Both the position numbers and the translations under genes were made by a program. A stretch of DNA of 64,000 bases, taken from assembly GCA_039881045.1 (NCBI GenBank), contig JAYWVB010000016.1, positions 558,001 to 622,000 on the forward strand, read 5' to 3'. A model generated the notes under the pieces. The model was given only the letters and a program-made list of their open reading frames with translations. It had not been told where the DNA came from and ran no database searches. Position 1 is the stretch's first letter. Each line of letters starts with the position of its first letter. This DNA comes from Chaetomium olivaceum. Lineage: Eukaryota; Ascomycota; Sordariomycetes; Sordariales; Chaetomiaceae. Shown here piece after piece: positions 1 through 13,070 of this stretch.

Positions 1-2093
1 CCGTCGCCGTCGTGGCGGATCCGAACCGGCACGGCGGACGGTAAGCGGCGCTTATCTCATTGTTATCCCATTGGGACCGAGCCCGCCCGACGGTTGGTAA
101 CGGTGAGGCGATGGCCGCGGCGGTTCGTGGCGCTGAGATTAGCGGGAACACCGCAGAATGTACAATCGGTAGTTGGCCTGTTTGCCGAGCGACCACAGCC
201 AAGGCGTCGGCGTTTCCCGTGTTTCTTGAACCACACTTCGATCCAACAAGATCGCAAAATATGGGATATGGGTAAACAACGGGTTCACTCGCCGCACGAG
301 CAGAAATTATTGGCGACTGTGAACACGTTCCAAGGCAGCTGCATGCGAGAATCGAGCCAAGAAGCTGTCCTTATGATCGGCACCGACGGCACAATCAGCT
401 CCTACACTATTGCTGGTGGTGCAAGCCAAGCTAAGGAAAATAAAATAAAAGTCGGGTAGTCAAAAACTCGTGGTGTTGCGCCGGCCTACGAGGCTCCATG
501 TTGCCGAATAACCTGGAAGTCGTGATTCCTTCTCGGCCAACCTGGGGCAGCGGGGGAAATTGGTGACCGCTTTTCTCGTTATTAATACCGTGGGCCCGTG
601 GAGACGCACAAACGTGGAGGAAAGGAGGGGTGCAATTTTTCAGGGTCTTCGGGGTTCCCCAGACTGCGAAAACGAGAGGGAAAATCGAGTGAGGGGCGGT
701 TGCCCATCATGGCTGAATTGGGGTTTCCCCGAGTGTGGGAAAATAATGTTTGGGGCAGGTGCCACCAGCTTCATGCGGGATGTGGATTTGAGAGAGTTTC
801 ATCACAAGGGCCACGAAAACGTGCCACTTTCCCCGGAAACACCTAAACAACACGATAAGTTTGACGAAAAATATACTCGAGTAAGACGTTAGCAATGAGA
901 ACGAGATATGCGAAGTGATCAACATTATAGTAGCTTTGTATGTATGTACTTCGCTTCCCCCTGCAGACCGGCTACCGACCTAGGCCACAAAAGAAAAAAA
1001 AGAAGCAGCAGCCAGGGATGCGATCGTCACCTCTCCCGCAGCTCAAGACTGGGTCTGAAGTTAGGTACTTACGAGGAATTACCTTGGTTGGCGCGGGATT
1101 CGAAATCCTCTGTGACGCCATGGTCCCACCGCGTGGACAAATGGACAACGCCATTCTCCGACGTTTTCCACGCCAAGCATGTTGTTGCCTTTCGAGAATG
1201 TAACTGCATCGGAGGTTTCTGCCGTTTAAGACAAACTCGCCTCTAACTGGTTGCAGATGCAGATCCATGTGACGGTGCTTCACCGATTATCGAAGACAGC
1301 AATCCGGCATGTGCACGCGGGAAATGCCGCGGGGGAAAACAACGTTCCATCCGTGTTAAGCCCGCGCAACCCGCAACCCGTGAATTTGATCGCAGCGCTG
1401 CTCCTTCGCCAACCCGCGGCGATGCTGATGGTAGTTATGCTTAAGCCTTTCTCACAAGCTTTCGGGTTGAGAGGTGCCGAGAGGAGCCAAGTTGACTTGG
1501 CAGTTTTTGAGATACCCACGCGATGACCTCATACTCCACGCCTCGGTGGAGAAGGCCGGGCCGCAGGAGGGTCCAACGTTGGAGGACATGTCTTCGGGGT
1601 TGGCCTATGACAGTGGTGTCTCTCTGCGGTGGGCAGGGATGACATCTCTGTGTTGCCGATGATCACAATCCTGACTCTGGGATTTGTCACATTCTGCGAC
1701 AGGGCTGCCGGGGCAAGATCGCCTCTCTCGCATCTAGGAACGTGCAGCTCGCCCGAATCTACGGGAAATCTAACGGGTTTTTGCCTCGGCCACGCGCCGA
1801 CGGCCAGGGGTATGGCGAATATGGTTCCTCTCGGTCGTCGAGCCGTCCAAAGTTCTGCCAGATCTTCCCTACGGTGGCTGATACTGGCTCACCACGCTGT
1901 CTCCGTCCGTTCCACATGGCCGGTGTGCTTGCTGCATGCATGCACGACCGACGTCCGAGTGCGACAGTCGCCCCATCTGCAGCTTGGCCCAAGTCCCTGC
2001 ACATGTCTTGCTATTTAGGGAGACATCTTCCCCCCTCTTGTCTCGCCCCGGTTTGTCGTTTTGCTCCTAATTCATCCAAAACCCTCTTCGACA
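1..2093. other. Gene-poor 5' flank
   Basis: No convincing gene. Open frames here are short, overlap on both strands and resemble no family I know. The last part must contain the promoter and 5' UTR of the sugar transporter starting at 2094; pyrimidine-rich stretches occur just upstream of that ATG, as is common in fungal promoters. Confidence 0.6.
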
Positions 2094-3888
2094 ATGGCCC
2101 CTCCGAAGTTTATGGGCCTCTCGGGCAGGCCCCTATCGCTAGCAGTCTCGACTGTTGCGACAACGGGCTTCCTTCTCTTCGGATATGACCAAGGGTGAGT
2201 ACTCTCGGCGTCGTGGTCCTACGGCTCACACTAACAGCAGTCCCTTAGTGTCATGAGCGGTATCATTACCGCCCCGGCCTTCAACCAGATGTTCAAAGAG
2301 ACCTACGACAACCCGACGATGCAGGGGTTGGTCACCGCCATTTACGAGATCGGCTGCTTGGCGGGTGCCATGTTCATTCTCGGTGTGGGCGACCTCCTCG
2401 GAAGACGGAGGGCCATCATGCTGGGTGCTTTCATCATGTTGCTGGGTGTAATCATCCAAGTCACCGCCATGCCCACGTCAACACCCTTGCGCAGTTGATT
2501 GTGGGCCGAGTCGTCATGGGTGTCGGGAACGGCATCAACACGTCGACAATTCCGACCTACCAAGGTAAGCCCGAACAAATGACATAGACGAAATCCAGGC
2601 ACTAACACGGAGTACAGCCGAGTGCAGTAAAACATCCAACAGAGGACTGTTGATTTGCATTGAGGGTGGTGTCATCGCCTTTGGTACTTTGATCGCTTAC
2701 TGGATCGACTACGGAGCTTCCTACGGTCCTGATGACCTTGTCTGGCGATTCCCCATTGCCTTCCAGGTCGTCTTTGCCATCTTCATCATCGTCCCCATGT
2801 TCTTCCTCCCCGAGTCGCCCAGATGGCTTCTGAGCCACCAGCGTGTCGACGATGCCGACCGCGTCATTGCGGCGATCCGCGGCTACGAGCTGACAAGCGA
2901 AGAGACCGTCCTCGAGCGCAATCTCATCATGGACTCCCTTCGCGCCGCTGGCGGGTTCGGCCAAAAGAGCACCCCGGTCAAGGCTTTGTTCACCGGCGGC
3001 AAGACGCAGCATTTCCGACGTATGCTCCTGGGCTCCAGCGCCCAGTTCATGCAGCAGATCGGTGGCTGCAACGCTGTCATCTACTACTTCCCCATTCTGT
3101 TTGAGGAGTCCATCGGCGAGGACCACAACATGAGTCTTCTCCTGGGCGGTGTCAACATGATCGTCTACTCTATCTTCGCCACAACCTCATGGTTTCTCAT
3201 TGAACGGGTCGGCCGCAGACGTCTGTTTTTGATCGGTTCTATCGGACAGTGCCTCAGCATGGTCCTCACCTTTGCCTGTCTGATTCCCGACAATGAAATG
3301 ACGGCCCGCGGCGCCGCCGTTGGCCTTTTCACCTACATCGCCTTCTTCGGCGCCACCTGGCTACCGCTGCCCTGGCTCTACCCGGCCGAAGTGAACCCGG
3401 TCAAGACTCGCGGAAAGGCCAACGCCGTCAGCACGTGCGTCAACTGGATGTTCAACTTCCTCATCGTCATGGTCACGCCCATCATGGTCCGCAACATCGG
3501 CTGGGGCACCTATCTCTTCTTCGCCTCGGTCAACGCCTGCTTCATCCCCGTCATCTACTTCTTCTACCCCGAGACAGCCCGCCGCTCGCTCGAAGAGATT
3601 GACATCATTTTCGCCAAGGGCCACGTCGAGAACATCTCGTACGTCAAGGCCGCCAAGGAGCTGCCGCATCTGCAGCCCTTGGAGATCCAGGAATACGCCA
3701 AGCAATACGGTCTCGTCGACAGGACTTCGGCCGAGGGTGGCGGCCGCGAGGCTCGCGACAACGAGGAGAAGCCCGCCATCAGTGGCGGCTCGTCCAACAC
3801 GAGTAACGATGCGGTCATCAACGAGCGTGGTGCGGATGCTGGCCTCGGTGACGGTATCAACGCGTCTAGCCGGGCGGACCGGGACTAG
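2094..3888 (+). CDS. MFS sugar transporter (hexose/HXT type), one frame break
   Basis: Twelve-helix proton-linked sugar uptake protein of the plasma membrane. Exons are 2094-2194, 2249-2564 and 2618-3888; the introns begin GTGAGT and GTAAGC and end TTAG and ACAG. Family marks in order: FGYDQGVMSG in helix 1, GRRRA after helix 2, ESPRWLL before the central loop, QQIGGCNAVIYY in helix 7, and PETARRSLEEID near the C-terminus, followed by a Gly/Ser-rich cytoplasmic tail. Around 2471-2476 one base is missing: codons before read ...IIQVTAM, and the following HVNTLAQLIVGRVVMG lies in the next frame. With one base restored the protein would be about 562 residues, normal for the family. A 47-nt GT-AG stretch (2448-2494) would also restore frame but removes conserved coding sequence. 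It sits tail to tail with a beta-galactosidase. Substrate is inferred only as a sugar. Confidence 0.85.
2195..2248 (+). other. Intron 1 of sugar transporter
   Basis: GTGAGT donor, CTAAC branch motif at 2231-2235 and TTAG acceptor. Removing it joins ...GYDQ to GVMSG, the invariant helix-1 motif of fungal sugar transporters, so the boundaries are secure. Confidence 0.9.
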
Positions 3889-4858
3889 ATGTGGGAGGCA
3901 GTGGGAGAGGTTGAGGGTTGACGATTATGAGCTCTAGGATACAGGCCTGGGTAGCTAGGAGTGTTTGTTATTTTCATCGGAGAACTGTTGTAGGGTTCCT
4001 GTTGCGGTGCAACATTGGAAAGGGATGTGGGCGGCCTTGTGCATACGGTGCTTATCAAGGTAGAGCAGGATACCCCGGGATGGTTGATTTAGACATGGCC
4101 ATAGATGGTTCATAGACGGAACTTTTTACTTCACCTCGGGACCTGACAAGCGTGAGTGGTTATGAGTGACAGATGTGCTGCAATAGCTCAACGCGGCTTT
4201 ATTCCAATCAGTCCTGGGTCGATCGCGACTCATAGTAACGTGACAGGTTCCCTCGGATTTTCTAACATCACATATCGGAAGGATATACGCCCACTTGCCA
4301 GTTTCACCTTTACTATGCGCACTGGTGTGTGTGCTCCCTCAGAACCACCTAATTACACCCCACTTTATCAAGACTCTAGAATAGTCCAACTTGAAACGGC
4401 ACTACGATCATGCTTATCTCCAGCCCAGCCAACCCAACAGCAAATTCTTGTGGCCGCATATTTGATAAAAGTCAATTCGGTAGTGCAGATGATGTGAAGC
4501 GCGGGGGCAAGCGGGTGATACAGGGAGTGCCCCCAGTCACAAGACGTGAGAGAGACCAAGGCAGTATATGTTGGAACCAACCCCCTATCCCTGGCCCTAG
4601 TTATGCTTAAAAGGATCTCATTACGAGAAGCCACACCAACATTGCCCAAAGCAGGCCTCAAACCTTTCAGTGAGGACGATTCAAAATTTGTCCGCGACCT
4701 TATACGTACAGTTGAACCCCTCCACAAGGACAAGTTCATCCACTTCTCCAAAAATAAGGGCCTACACCATAGCTAGAGGAACCTATTCGGGGGGGTAACT
4801 GGATCTCCCTGTAAGGCTCCAAAGAGCGAGTTGTACCCAAGGGGATCAGGTAGGTAGT
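3889..4858. other. Convergent intergenic region
   Basis: About 970 bases between the 3' ends of the sugar transporter and the beta-galactosidase. No credible gene. It should contain both 3' UTRs and polyadenylation sites. The short frames present (for example 4368-4751) have no recognisable motif. Confidence 0.55.
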
Positions 4859-7800
4859 CTACACGCCCACAGTCTCCAAGCGAAACCCAAACTCCATCTC
4901 CTCCACAGGCACCAACAAATCCTCCCTCACGCCGGCCCACACGCCGCCGTGCCCACCCCAGCAACCCTCCCATCCAGCCTCAACAGCGTGGCCTCCTCCT
5001 CGACCAAATCACACGGATGCTTCGCCGCCTGCACCACCCGATCCGCCACCCTCCCCACCCGGAAACTGAACCCGCCCTTCTCCCCCTCCTCCTCACCACC
5101 ACAACCACCACCCCCTCCCTCACCACCAACCCTCCACACCCCACCATCCCCCTCCTTAACAACCCTCACCCCCGCCCCCTCACCCCCGCCTTCCTCCGCA
5201 CGAACACTAACCCACCGCGTGCCCATGCGATTCCCGCCCTCCTGCGGCACCTCGTACTCCCCGCCCTGCAGCTCGCTCACGGCCCGAGGCCCCCACACTC
5301 CCATGCGCTGCGCGGCGCGCTTGTCCGGGTAGGATTCGCCCGGTCCGAGACCGTGCCAGCGCGCGGTGGTGAGGGTTGGGTGGAGGTGCAGGTTGAGCCC
5401 GGCGCGCGGGATGTGGGAGGGGGGGTGCGCGCCGGAGGGGGTTAGGTGGATGTGGATTGTGAGAGTCGGGCTGTTGTTGGAGCGGGAGGGAGGGTGGATG
5501 GTGTAGGTGGTGGTGGCGAGGATGCCCCAGTCGAGGACGGGCGGGGTGTGGAAGGTGGTGAAGGTGATGGTGGCGGAGGGGTTGGTCGGGGTGGGCGGGG
5601 TGATGGTGGTGGCGCGGAGTTGGGTGGTGAGGGCGTCGACGCCGAAGCGCTGCCAGTAGGGGAGGGAGGAGGACATGTCGTTGTCGGTGGGGGGCCGCCA
5701 GAAAGAGGGGGTGATGGCTGCGCCGGTGGTGGGGTCGGGAAGGAGGAGGGTGGTGTTGTTTGCTGTCCAATGGGTCAGGTGGCCGAGGGCTTGGTCGAAG
5801 GTGAAGGTGAAGCTGTCACCTGCGACAGTGATGGTGGTGCTGGCGGTGGTTTTGAGGTCGAGGTGTCGAGCTACGCTGAGGGCTTTGGACGGGCTGGGGG
5901 TCTTGGTTGCTTGCAGGCGGTGTTGGAACCAGGCTACCTCGTGGCCGACGCTGGCCCATCGTGTCTCGGTCTTGAGAGTGAAGAACACCGACAGGTATAC
6001 CTCCGCGCCTGCCTCACACTGGAAGCGGTGTGCTGCGCTTGGGAGGGGGACTTTTGCGCTTGAGCCTGGCTTGATCACTGGTAGTTCTAACGCACCGGCG
6101 GCTAACAGGGTTGTGCTGCACTCGTGTTAGTGGTTGTTTTCTGGTACGGATCAGGAGTCCTCACCTCTCGGCAAACTGCTCCACTTTGTAAGTAGGAGCG
6201 AGGTGCTCAAGCCCGACAAATTGGTAGAGGTTTGAGATGATAAGTTCGTCGCCCTCGACGGCCACCTTGACGGGTTCGATGACCTTCTTGAGCTCGATCA
6301 AGCCAGGAGTCGGTTCGTGCGTACTGTGCAGTAAGCCATCCATCACAAAGGTGCCGTCGTTGGGCACATCCCCAAAGTCCCCACCGTAGGCGTAGTATGA
6401 TTTGCCATCAGGGTCCTCCTTCCACAGGCCGTGGTTTGCCCACTCCCAGATAAAGCCTCCCTGCAACCGCGGGTAGGTACGGAAGGCTTCCTCGTAGTCC
6501 TCCAACCAGCCCGGCCCGTTCCCCATTGCATGTGCATATTCACAAAGAACCACAGGTTTGTCGAAGGTCCCGTCGGGCCTGACGCCTTCAGTCTTTGCAT
6601 GCTTGATCAGTGTGTCGACAGACGGATACATGTACGAATACATGTCGGCGGTTTCGGCATCCGCGTCTCCCTCGTAGTGCACCAGCCGTCCGGGGTCAAC
6701 CTTTTTGGCGTAGTCGTACATGGCCTTGTGGTTCTGGCCGTAAAAAGCTTCATTTCCTAGACTCCAGCACACGATAGAGGCGTGGTTTTTGTCACGGTGC
6801 ACCATTTGCTCCATCCGATCGACGTACGCGGCCTGCCAGGATGGGTTGTCGCTGGTGTACTTTGCAGCCTTCGGAAACGTGAGCTTCTTCCGCTCGCCGT
6901 AGTCCATCTCCTCGGGGATGTTTTGGGGCCGGGCGACGGCGTCGTAGAATCCATGGCACTCGAGATCTGCCTCATCCATCACCCACAAGCCGAGCTCGTC
7001 GGCAATGTCAAACAGCCTTGGGTCGCTGGGGTAGTGGCTGCAGCGGAGGGCGTTGATGTTGTGCGTTTTCATGAGAAGCAGGTCCTTCCGGATGAAGTCC
7101 AGGGGGACAGCGCGCCCGAAACGGGGGTGGTGATCGTGTCTGTTGACACCGTGAAGTTGGATGGGCTGGCCATTGACGCACATCAGGCCGTTCTTTAACT
7201 CCACTTTGCGGAACCCTATGTTTTGACGCACCGTATGCGTTTTAGAGGGTGTTTTGATGGACAACTCGACCGAGTAGAGATACGGCGTCTCGGCGGTCCA
7301 TTTGGCCGGGTCCTTGATAGGGATGCTGAGATGGATCTGGCCGCCGCTGGTCACATCCTGTTGTGCTTCGAGAACCGCGTCGCCTCCGTTTCGGGGCAGC
7401 TCCCGAATTGTCACAGTGAGCGTGGCGGCTTCCGAGGTTACAATGTCAAGGGTAGCGTTGAGCGTTGCGTCCTTGTATTCGCCGTCGAGGTCGGTGCGGA
7501 GAAACCAGTCCTCGATGCGGGTTTCTGATGGCATGCATATCAAGTGCACGTCGCGATAGATGCCTGATCAAGGTATTAACAACCCCCTGGCCGACAAATG
7601 CGGCGCTTGGCAAGACGAACCGGAAAGCCACCACTGGTCCTGATCCTCGATGTAGGAGCCATCGGACCATTGGTACACCCTCACAACGACTTCGTTGAGC
7701 TGGTCTTTGGTCACGGCAAAATCGGTCACGTCAAATTCGTGAGCGTTTCTAGACCCTTGCACATACCCGGCCAATATTCCATTGACCCAGACGTGAAAGG

Positions 7801-8209
7801 CGCTGTCAACGCCATCGAAGCGCAGCCGGAGTTGCGAGTGGTCGTCCCAGTCAGAGGGCACATGGAAGGCTCGCCGGTAGGTTCCGGTCGGATTGTCGGT
7901 AGGAACATGGGGAGGACAGACCGGAATCGGGTACTGAACGTTGGTGTAGTGAGGGATACCGTGCCCCTGAAGTTGCCAGTGACCGGGGACTTGGATGGTC
8001 GTCCACTGCTCGTCAGGAGGAGAGGTCGGCTCCGGAGCCTTCAGCGGAGTCGGTGCGTAGTGGAAATCCCAGCGGCCGTTGAGGGCGAGAGCTGTCTCCG
8101 GGATGTAATATGATCTCGGAGGGAGACAGTTTCGCCGGAAGACAGTTTCGTTAGTGTAGTCTGGCGTCCCCTTCTTCTCCTCCTTGGTGATGCCATTGGA
8201 AATTCTCAT
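4859..8209 (-). CDS. GH2 beta-galactosidase, LacZ type, frame break near the C-terminus
   Basis: Hydrolyses terminal beta-galactosides such as lactose. No signal peptide is visible, so it is probably cytosolic. Exons on the minus strand are 8209-7621, 7563-6165 and 6115-4859; introns 7564-7620 and 6116-6164 join DQWWLSG to IYRDVH and EQFAE to STTLL. Domains: N-terminal sugar-binding jelly roll (about 45-210), Ig-like domain, TIM barrel with acid/base Glu in SLGNEAFYG (about residue 468) and nucleophile Glu in VLCEYAHAMGNGPG (about 538), then the LacZ small-chain domain (about 770 onward) containing a Gly/Glu-rich loop. At about 4931-4937 one base is lacking. As read, the protein stops at 4927 after CGPA; in the next frame VREDLLVPVEEMEF and a stop at 4859-4861 give the usual ending (about 1081 residues). 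Divergent from a lactose-permease-like gene. Confidence 0.93.
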
Positions 8210-9430
8210 CTTGACGTAGTTCTTGTCGGCAGAATTGAGTTCAAAATGATGGGTAGATAAAGAACGAGGGCCATGGGCTGGTCAGCACTTGTTTGATGTC
8301 CTGATGTAAATAAAAACATTCCGTCATGGTCTGAATCATGGGAGGGGGGTTCAGCGGCTCCAACGGCAAACAACACGGGCCGGTCATAGGTCCCGTTTCG
8401 GCTCTCGTATGCGGGGAAGGGGGGGGGAGCGGGGTGAGCCGTTGGCTCTTGGGGAAGCTCAAACGAGCTCAAACGGGTTCTGCCCGGCAAATGATGCATC
8501 GTGCAGGAACCCCTCACGAGATTTACACCATAAGGTTGTCGAGATGGTCAAAGAGGGAGCTGTAAAGTGGTATTAGTGGATCTAGCATCTGGAGATCCTG
8601 AACGGTAAATGTGGTATCCAATTATAATGATATGGCGATCTGATAAAGTGATCCCAATATCCCGCCAATCGGTTGCGGTCTACAAAGTGAAGCTGCAGTG
8701 TTTGATGAGTGACCTTGGCCTCGGGTGATTTTCCGTCTTTTTGAAACTTACGCCAAGCTGGTTAGTACATACATGTATCGTAAGCGGAAGAGAGACGTAA
8801 GAAACAAACGCCTTCGTACTTCAGGTACCTAACGAGGGTTGTGCTGGGAAGCGTTCTAGTTGCTGGGTCTCTCAACGAAATACAACTTTTCTTATTAACA
8901 ATTGTTGATGCCCCAAAACCATACTAGGACAACGTCATCCCCATGTCCAGACAAGGCTTAAAGGGTGCATATTTTCTTTAGCGCAATCTCGGGCAAGCAA
9001 CAACCGAAGCTATGAAACCTTTCCAGTGACATCAACCACTCACATGCGGTGACACAGACCGCCTCCTTGAATCCCGCCCCAATCAATGGAAGGCTTCGCC
9101 CATCACAGTAGTTGTTTGGTGCCCCGTACCGGCAATATCACCCGACCGCACGCTGGACCAGAAAGGGAAGGTGTGAAGATGCCAACCACTCCCCGAACCC
9201 GTACCACGGCGCGGGGAGTCAAATGCACACACCAATACGCCGAAGCGAGGCATTCCATCATGGATCCCCATGGGGAGAGAAATCTAGGCCCTGCAGCTGG
9301 TACATGTGGCATTTGATTGAGGGGTAAACACCCCAAGTTAGGTACTGATAATAAATACTCTGGCACGGGGCTGAAAGCTTGAAGTTGAAGCTATCCGCAT
9401 TTCTCTGTTTTTTGTACCGACGCCGTCGTC
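8210..9430. promoter_or_regulatory. Shared divergent promoter, beta-galactosidase / permease
   Basis: About 1.2 kb between the two start codons, with no gene of its own. It holds a G-rich run with two GCGGGG sites (8411-8416 and 8429-8434) that fit the CreA/Cre1 consensus SYGGRG. I did not find a CGG-N11-CCG Gal4/Lac9-type site. Sharing a control region would let hydrolase and permease be induced together by lactose or galactose and repressed by glucose; that is inference. Confidence 0.55.
8411..8434 (+). promoter_or_regulatory. Paired candidate CreA/Cre1 sites
   Basis: Two GCGGGG hexamers 12 bases apart match the carbon-catabolite repressor consensus SYGGRG. Close pairs are the arrangement usually associated with function in Aspergillus. 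They lie about 200 bases upstream of the beta-galactosidase start. The surrounding run is G-rich, so a chance match is possible. Confidence 0.4.
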
Positions 9431-11185
9431 ATGGATTCCAATCAGGAGAAGGAGACCGCGGTCGGGGCCGAGCACGCTGACCATGCACTCGACAAAAACG
9501 ACGTGACTGTCCAACTCGCTCACGATGCCGACGACACTGTGTACTCACCGTGGTCGCTGCCGATGCTCCGCCTTTATCTCGTCTTGTCGCTAAGCTATCT
9601 CTGCGGGTGTCTCAACGGTTATGACGGCAGTTTGATGGGCGGCCTGAATGTTCGCCTCCCGCTTTCTCTCCCCTCGCCTCTCTCAACCACCGCCCAGTTG
9701 GCCCTCGAGTCTACTTATACTGACTACGTCTAGGGGATGCGGTCATACCAACAGTACTTTGGCATGTAAGGACTCATTGAAACGGAATTAGCAGAGAACA
9801 AGACGGTTGCTAACGGGGAGGTACGCAGGTCCACAGCTGGGTCAGCCACTGGGCTGGTCTTCGCCATGTACAACATCGGCTCGGTGGCCGCCGTCTTCTT
9901 CACGGGGCCGGTCAACGACTACTTTGGCCGGCGATGGGGAATGTTCGTCGGCGCCTTGATCGTAATCATTGGGACATGCGTCCAGGCGCCTAGTACCACC
10001 AACGGCCAGTTCCTGGGCGGCCGGTTTGTACTCGGCTTCGGGGTCAGCTTCTGCTGCGTATCCGCCCCGTGTTACGTCTCCGAGATGGCTCATCCCAAGT
10101 GGCGTGGCACGCTGACGGGGCTGTACAACTGCACGTGGTATATTGGGTCGATTACTGCTTCTTGGGTCGTTTATGGGTGCGCATTTATCGACAACCTGGA
10201 CGCCTGGCGCATCCCTATTTGGTGCCAGATGGTAACGTCGGGCATCGTCTGTCTGGGCGTATTTTGGCTACCCGAGAGCCCTCGATGGCTCATGGCTCAT
10301 GACAGGCACGATGAAGCCGCCAAGGTACTGACGACATACCACGGCGAAGGCCGGGCTGATCATCCGATGGTCCATCTGCAAATGCGGGAGATGATGAACC
10401 AGATCTCCACCGAGGCGTCTGACAAGAAGTGGTACGACTACCACGAGCTCTGGAACACCCACTCCGCGCGCCGACGCCTCATCTGCGTCATCGGCATGGC
10501 CGTGTTCGGCCAGATCAGCGGGAACAGTCTTTCCTCATACTACATGGTCGCGATGCTGCAATCAGCCGGAATCACCGAACAGCACAAAGTCCTCGCTCTC
10601 AACGGCATCAACCCCGCCCTCTCCTTCCTCGGCGCCATCCTCGGCGCGCGCATGACCGACGTGGTCGGCCGTCGCCCGCTGCTGCTCTACACCATCGTGT
10701 TCGCGTCCGTCTGCTTTGCCATCATCACCGGCACCAGCAAGATGGCGACCGACGACGTGACCCAGACAGCGGCCGCCAACACCACTATCGCCTTCATCTT
10801 CATCTTCGGCATTGTCTTCTCGTTTGGCTGGACCCCGCTGCAGAGCATGTACATCGCCGAGACCTTGCCCACCGCCACCCGCGCCAAGGGCACTGCCGTC
10901 GGCAACTTTGCGTCCTCGGTGGCTTCTACTATCTTGCAGTATGCGTCGGGCCCGGCGTTTGAGAAAATTGGGTACTACTTCTACTTGGTCTTCGTCTTTT
11001 GGGACTTGCTGGAAGGTGTCTTCATCTACTTCTACTTCCCCGAGACTAAAGAACGGACGCTCGAAGAGTTACAAGAAGTATTTGCGGCGCCGAACCCCGT
11101 CAAGAAGAGTCTGGAGAAGAGGAGCGCGCTGACTGTTTTGAATACGGTGGGGGGGCAGAATGAGAAGCTGGCTGATGTAGCTTGA
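9431..11185 (+). CDS. Lactose-permease-type MFS transporter (LAC12/LacpA-like)
   Basis: Sugar:proton symporter of the fungal lactose/galactoside permease branch of the MFS. Exons are 9431-9649, 9734-9765 and 9829-11185 (535 residues). The tiny middle exon encodes GMRSYQQYFG and restores the family sequence GYDGSLMGGLN-GMRSYQQYFGMSTAG. Other marks: DYFGRRWGM after helix 2, LPESPRWLM, DVVGRRPLLL after helix 8, YFPETKERTLEEL, and the lactose-permease-like tail APNPVKKSLEKR. The frame is intact throughout. The acidic N-terminal tail (about 45 residues) is cytoplasmic. It is divergent from the GH2 beta-galactosidase, an arrangement known for the bgaD-lacpA pair of Aspergillus nidulans. Other disaccharides are possible substrates. 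Confidence 0.9.
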
Positions 11186-13070
11186 ATGGCAAGCAAGCAG
11201 AAAAGGGGAAGTCGCATTTTGTTCATTTACTTGGGGTTAGGGTTCCAGTAGATGGTAGCTCGCATGCCTCTCGTTTATGCATGAAAAATGATCATCTACG
11301 ATTGGATTAAAGCTTCGGTCATCTCCCCTTCTGCTTTATCATCATTCGGCCACCGGGCGAAGAAGGTGTCTGCCCGGTACGTGGGGTATCACTACGCTCC
11401 TGAATCACTCCCTCACCCCTGGCCAGGATATTGTTTAGTTGTGATCAAACAAGAAAGATCAGTGAAAAAGTAGAAATAGCACTACACTAAACATTCATAC
11501 AGCAACCCCTTAGTTGAAGGCACCATCACCCACATATACACGCCCAACCCGTCCGTTGCTGACCATGCTACAACTGGGAGTATTCCACTCTCGTACTGGG
11601 TGCCTTCGTTCTTCCGAAGACCTGGTGCTACCATTGCGAAAGCTGCCTATCCGACTAAGTGTGACTGATCGACGCGCTCGACGCATCGCGCGAAAACTAG
11701 AGCGCGTTTGATGTGCTTTCATGTTCCCATTGTCCTTCTAGAGCTGGAAGTTGCCCTAAACTGATTGTTGCCGCAATTCTTCTTGTCCTTTCGGCTCCTT
11801 CCTGCTGGTGGTTACGGGATAAATTGAACCCTCTCCCCTCTTAACCAGCAGCCCAATCAATTTTAGTATAGACAATTCCAAATTCTCCAATGGATTTGTA
11901 TTGTACCTTCAAGAAACCTAAAACTGGAGGAAGGTGTGGACGGAGCCAAGACCCCCCTGTCCCGTTCGTCTCTTTAACAGAGTGGTTAAAATCCGCCCAC
12001 CTCTACGAGGCGTTTCCCCTGCCAGAGCCACCACAACAGACTACAGCATCCCGGATTTTGTGATGGAGGAACCCATCCTCGTCATGACCCCCCCCGTCTC
12101 ATCCCTCTTTGGGTTCCGTCCTTCCCTGTTTCTTTCGAGGTTCGATGACGCCGGATTTTTGCGAGCCTAGTATCAATGTGGGGATGCCCCCCACGTACGG
12201 ATATCAACCTGGCGACAACCAACCAGCCCGACCGGCGCTCCCTGTATGTTATAATACCAATTTGGAATTACTTTACCGCCAGGACGAGTGGGAAGAGAAG
12301 CGATCCCATACAACCAGGGATGTGACCGACGTGACCAGAAAGATACGGATCCCTTGCTCCTGGATTCCATCTCCCCTGGTGGGGAAGCAACTTGACTGAG
12401 AACGCTCGGCCGCAAAACTGGACTCCCAATACAATACATCCACCTCCCCGGAAGCAAAGAACGAGTGTGATCCTAGATGCCCATGACTACGAGCACACCA
12501 ACAGGCAGTACTTTGTGGTTGTACCTACTGGGATCTTTTCTGACCCAGACGAGCGTCTTGCCCTGCTGAACAAGTCGAAGATTGCTGGTACCGGTGGAAG
12601 CCTTCATCACGAAGCCCAGTAGAGCGGTGCAACTAGCGACACGCAGATGTTTGACAATCGGGACCACGATCAGGATGATGGGGGGTGTCACAGACTGGAT
12701 TTGGCCGGCTGGTTGCTGTAGGACCCTTGCCGGCGGGGACTGCTGCAGCTTTCGAGTCGGGTTTTTTTGGGGACCTGTTTACATCAGGTGGCAGCAGCAG
12801 AACACTGCCCGCACTAGATGGGGCCTAGAACATGGTTTTACTCTTGAAGTGGAAATATTGGAACTAAAACCAGCAGAGGGTGGTAGTCGAGTATATATTT
12901 AAGAACCAGGGCCTTTATTCCAACTACATTATCCAAGTCGAACTTGGTAGCTTGGGGGTGAGGGATTTCGTATATCAAGAAAAAGAAAACAATAAATAAA
13001 GAGCGGTTTCCGGATCGTAGCCGCTGGTCCCCACGGAGTGGATCACATAAGTTCTTCCCTTCAGATGGCC
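11186..13070. other. Intergenic region, nothing recognised
   Basis: Non-coding as far as I can see. Both strands have only short overlapping frames without motifs. The first part must be the 3' UTR of the permease. Confidence 0.5.

Noticed and set aside
1075..1125. tRNA-like B-box (GATTCGAAATCC)
   Set aside because: The flanking bases do not form a 5-bp T-stem or an acceptor stem on either strand, and no A-box lies at the right distance.
4949..5770. Long frames on both strands across the beta-galactosidase 3' half
   Set aside because: They are shadows of the GC-rich third exon: Pro/His/Arg-rich, no motifs, while the GH2 frame carries the family sequence.
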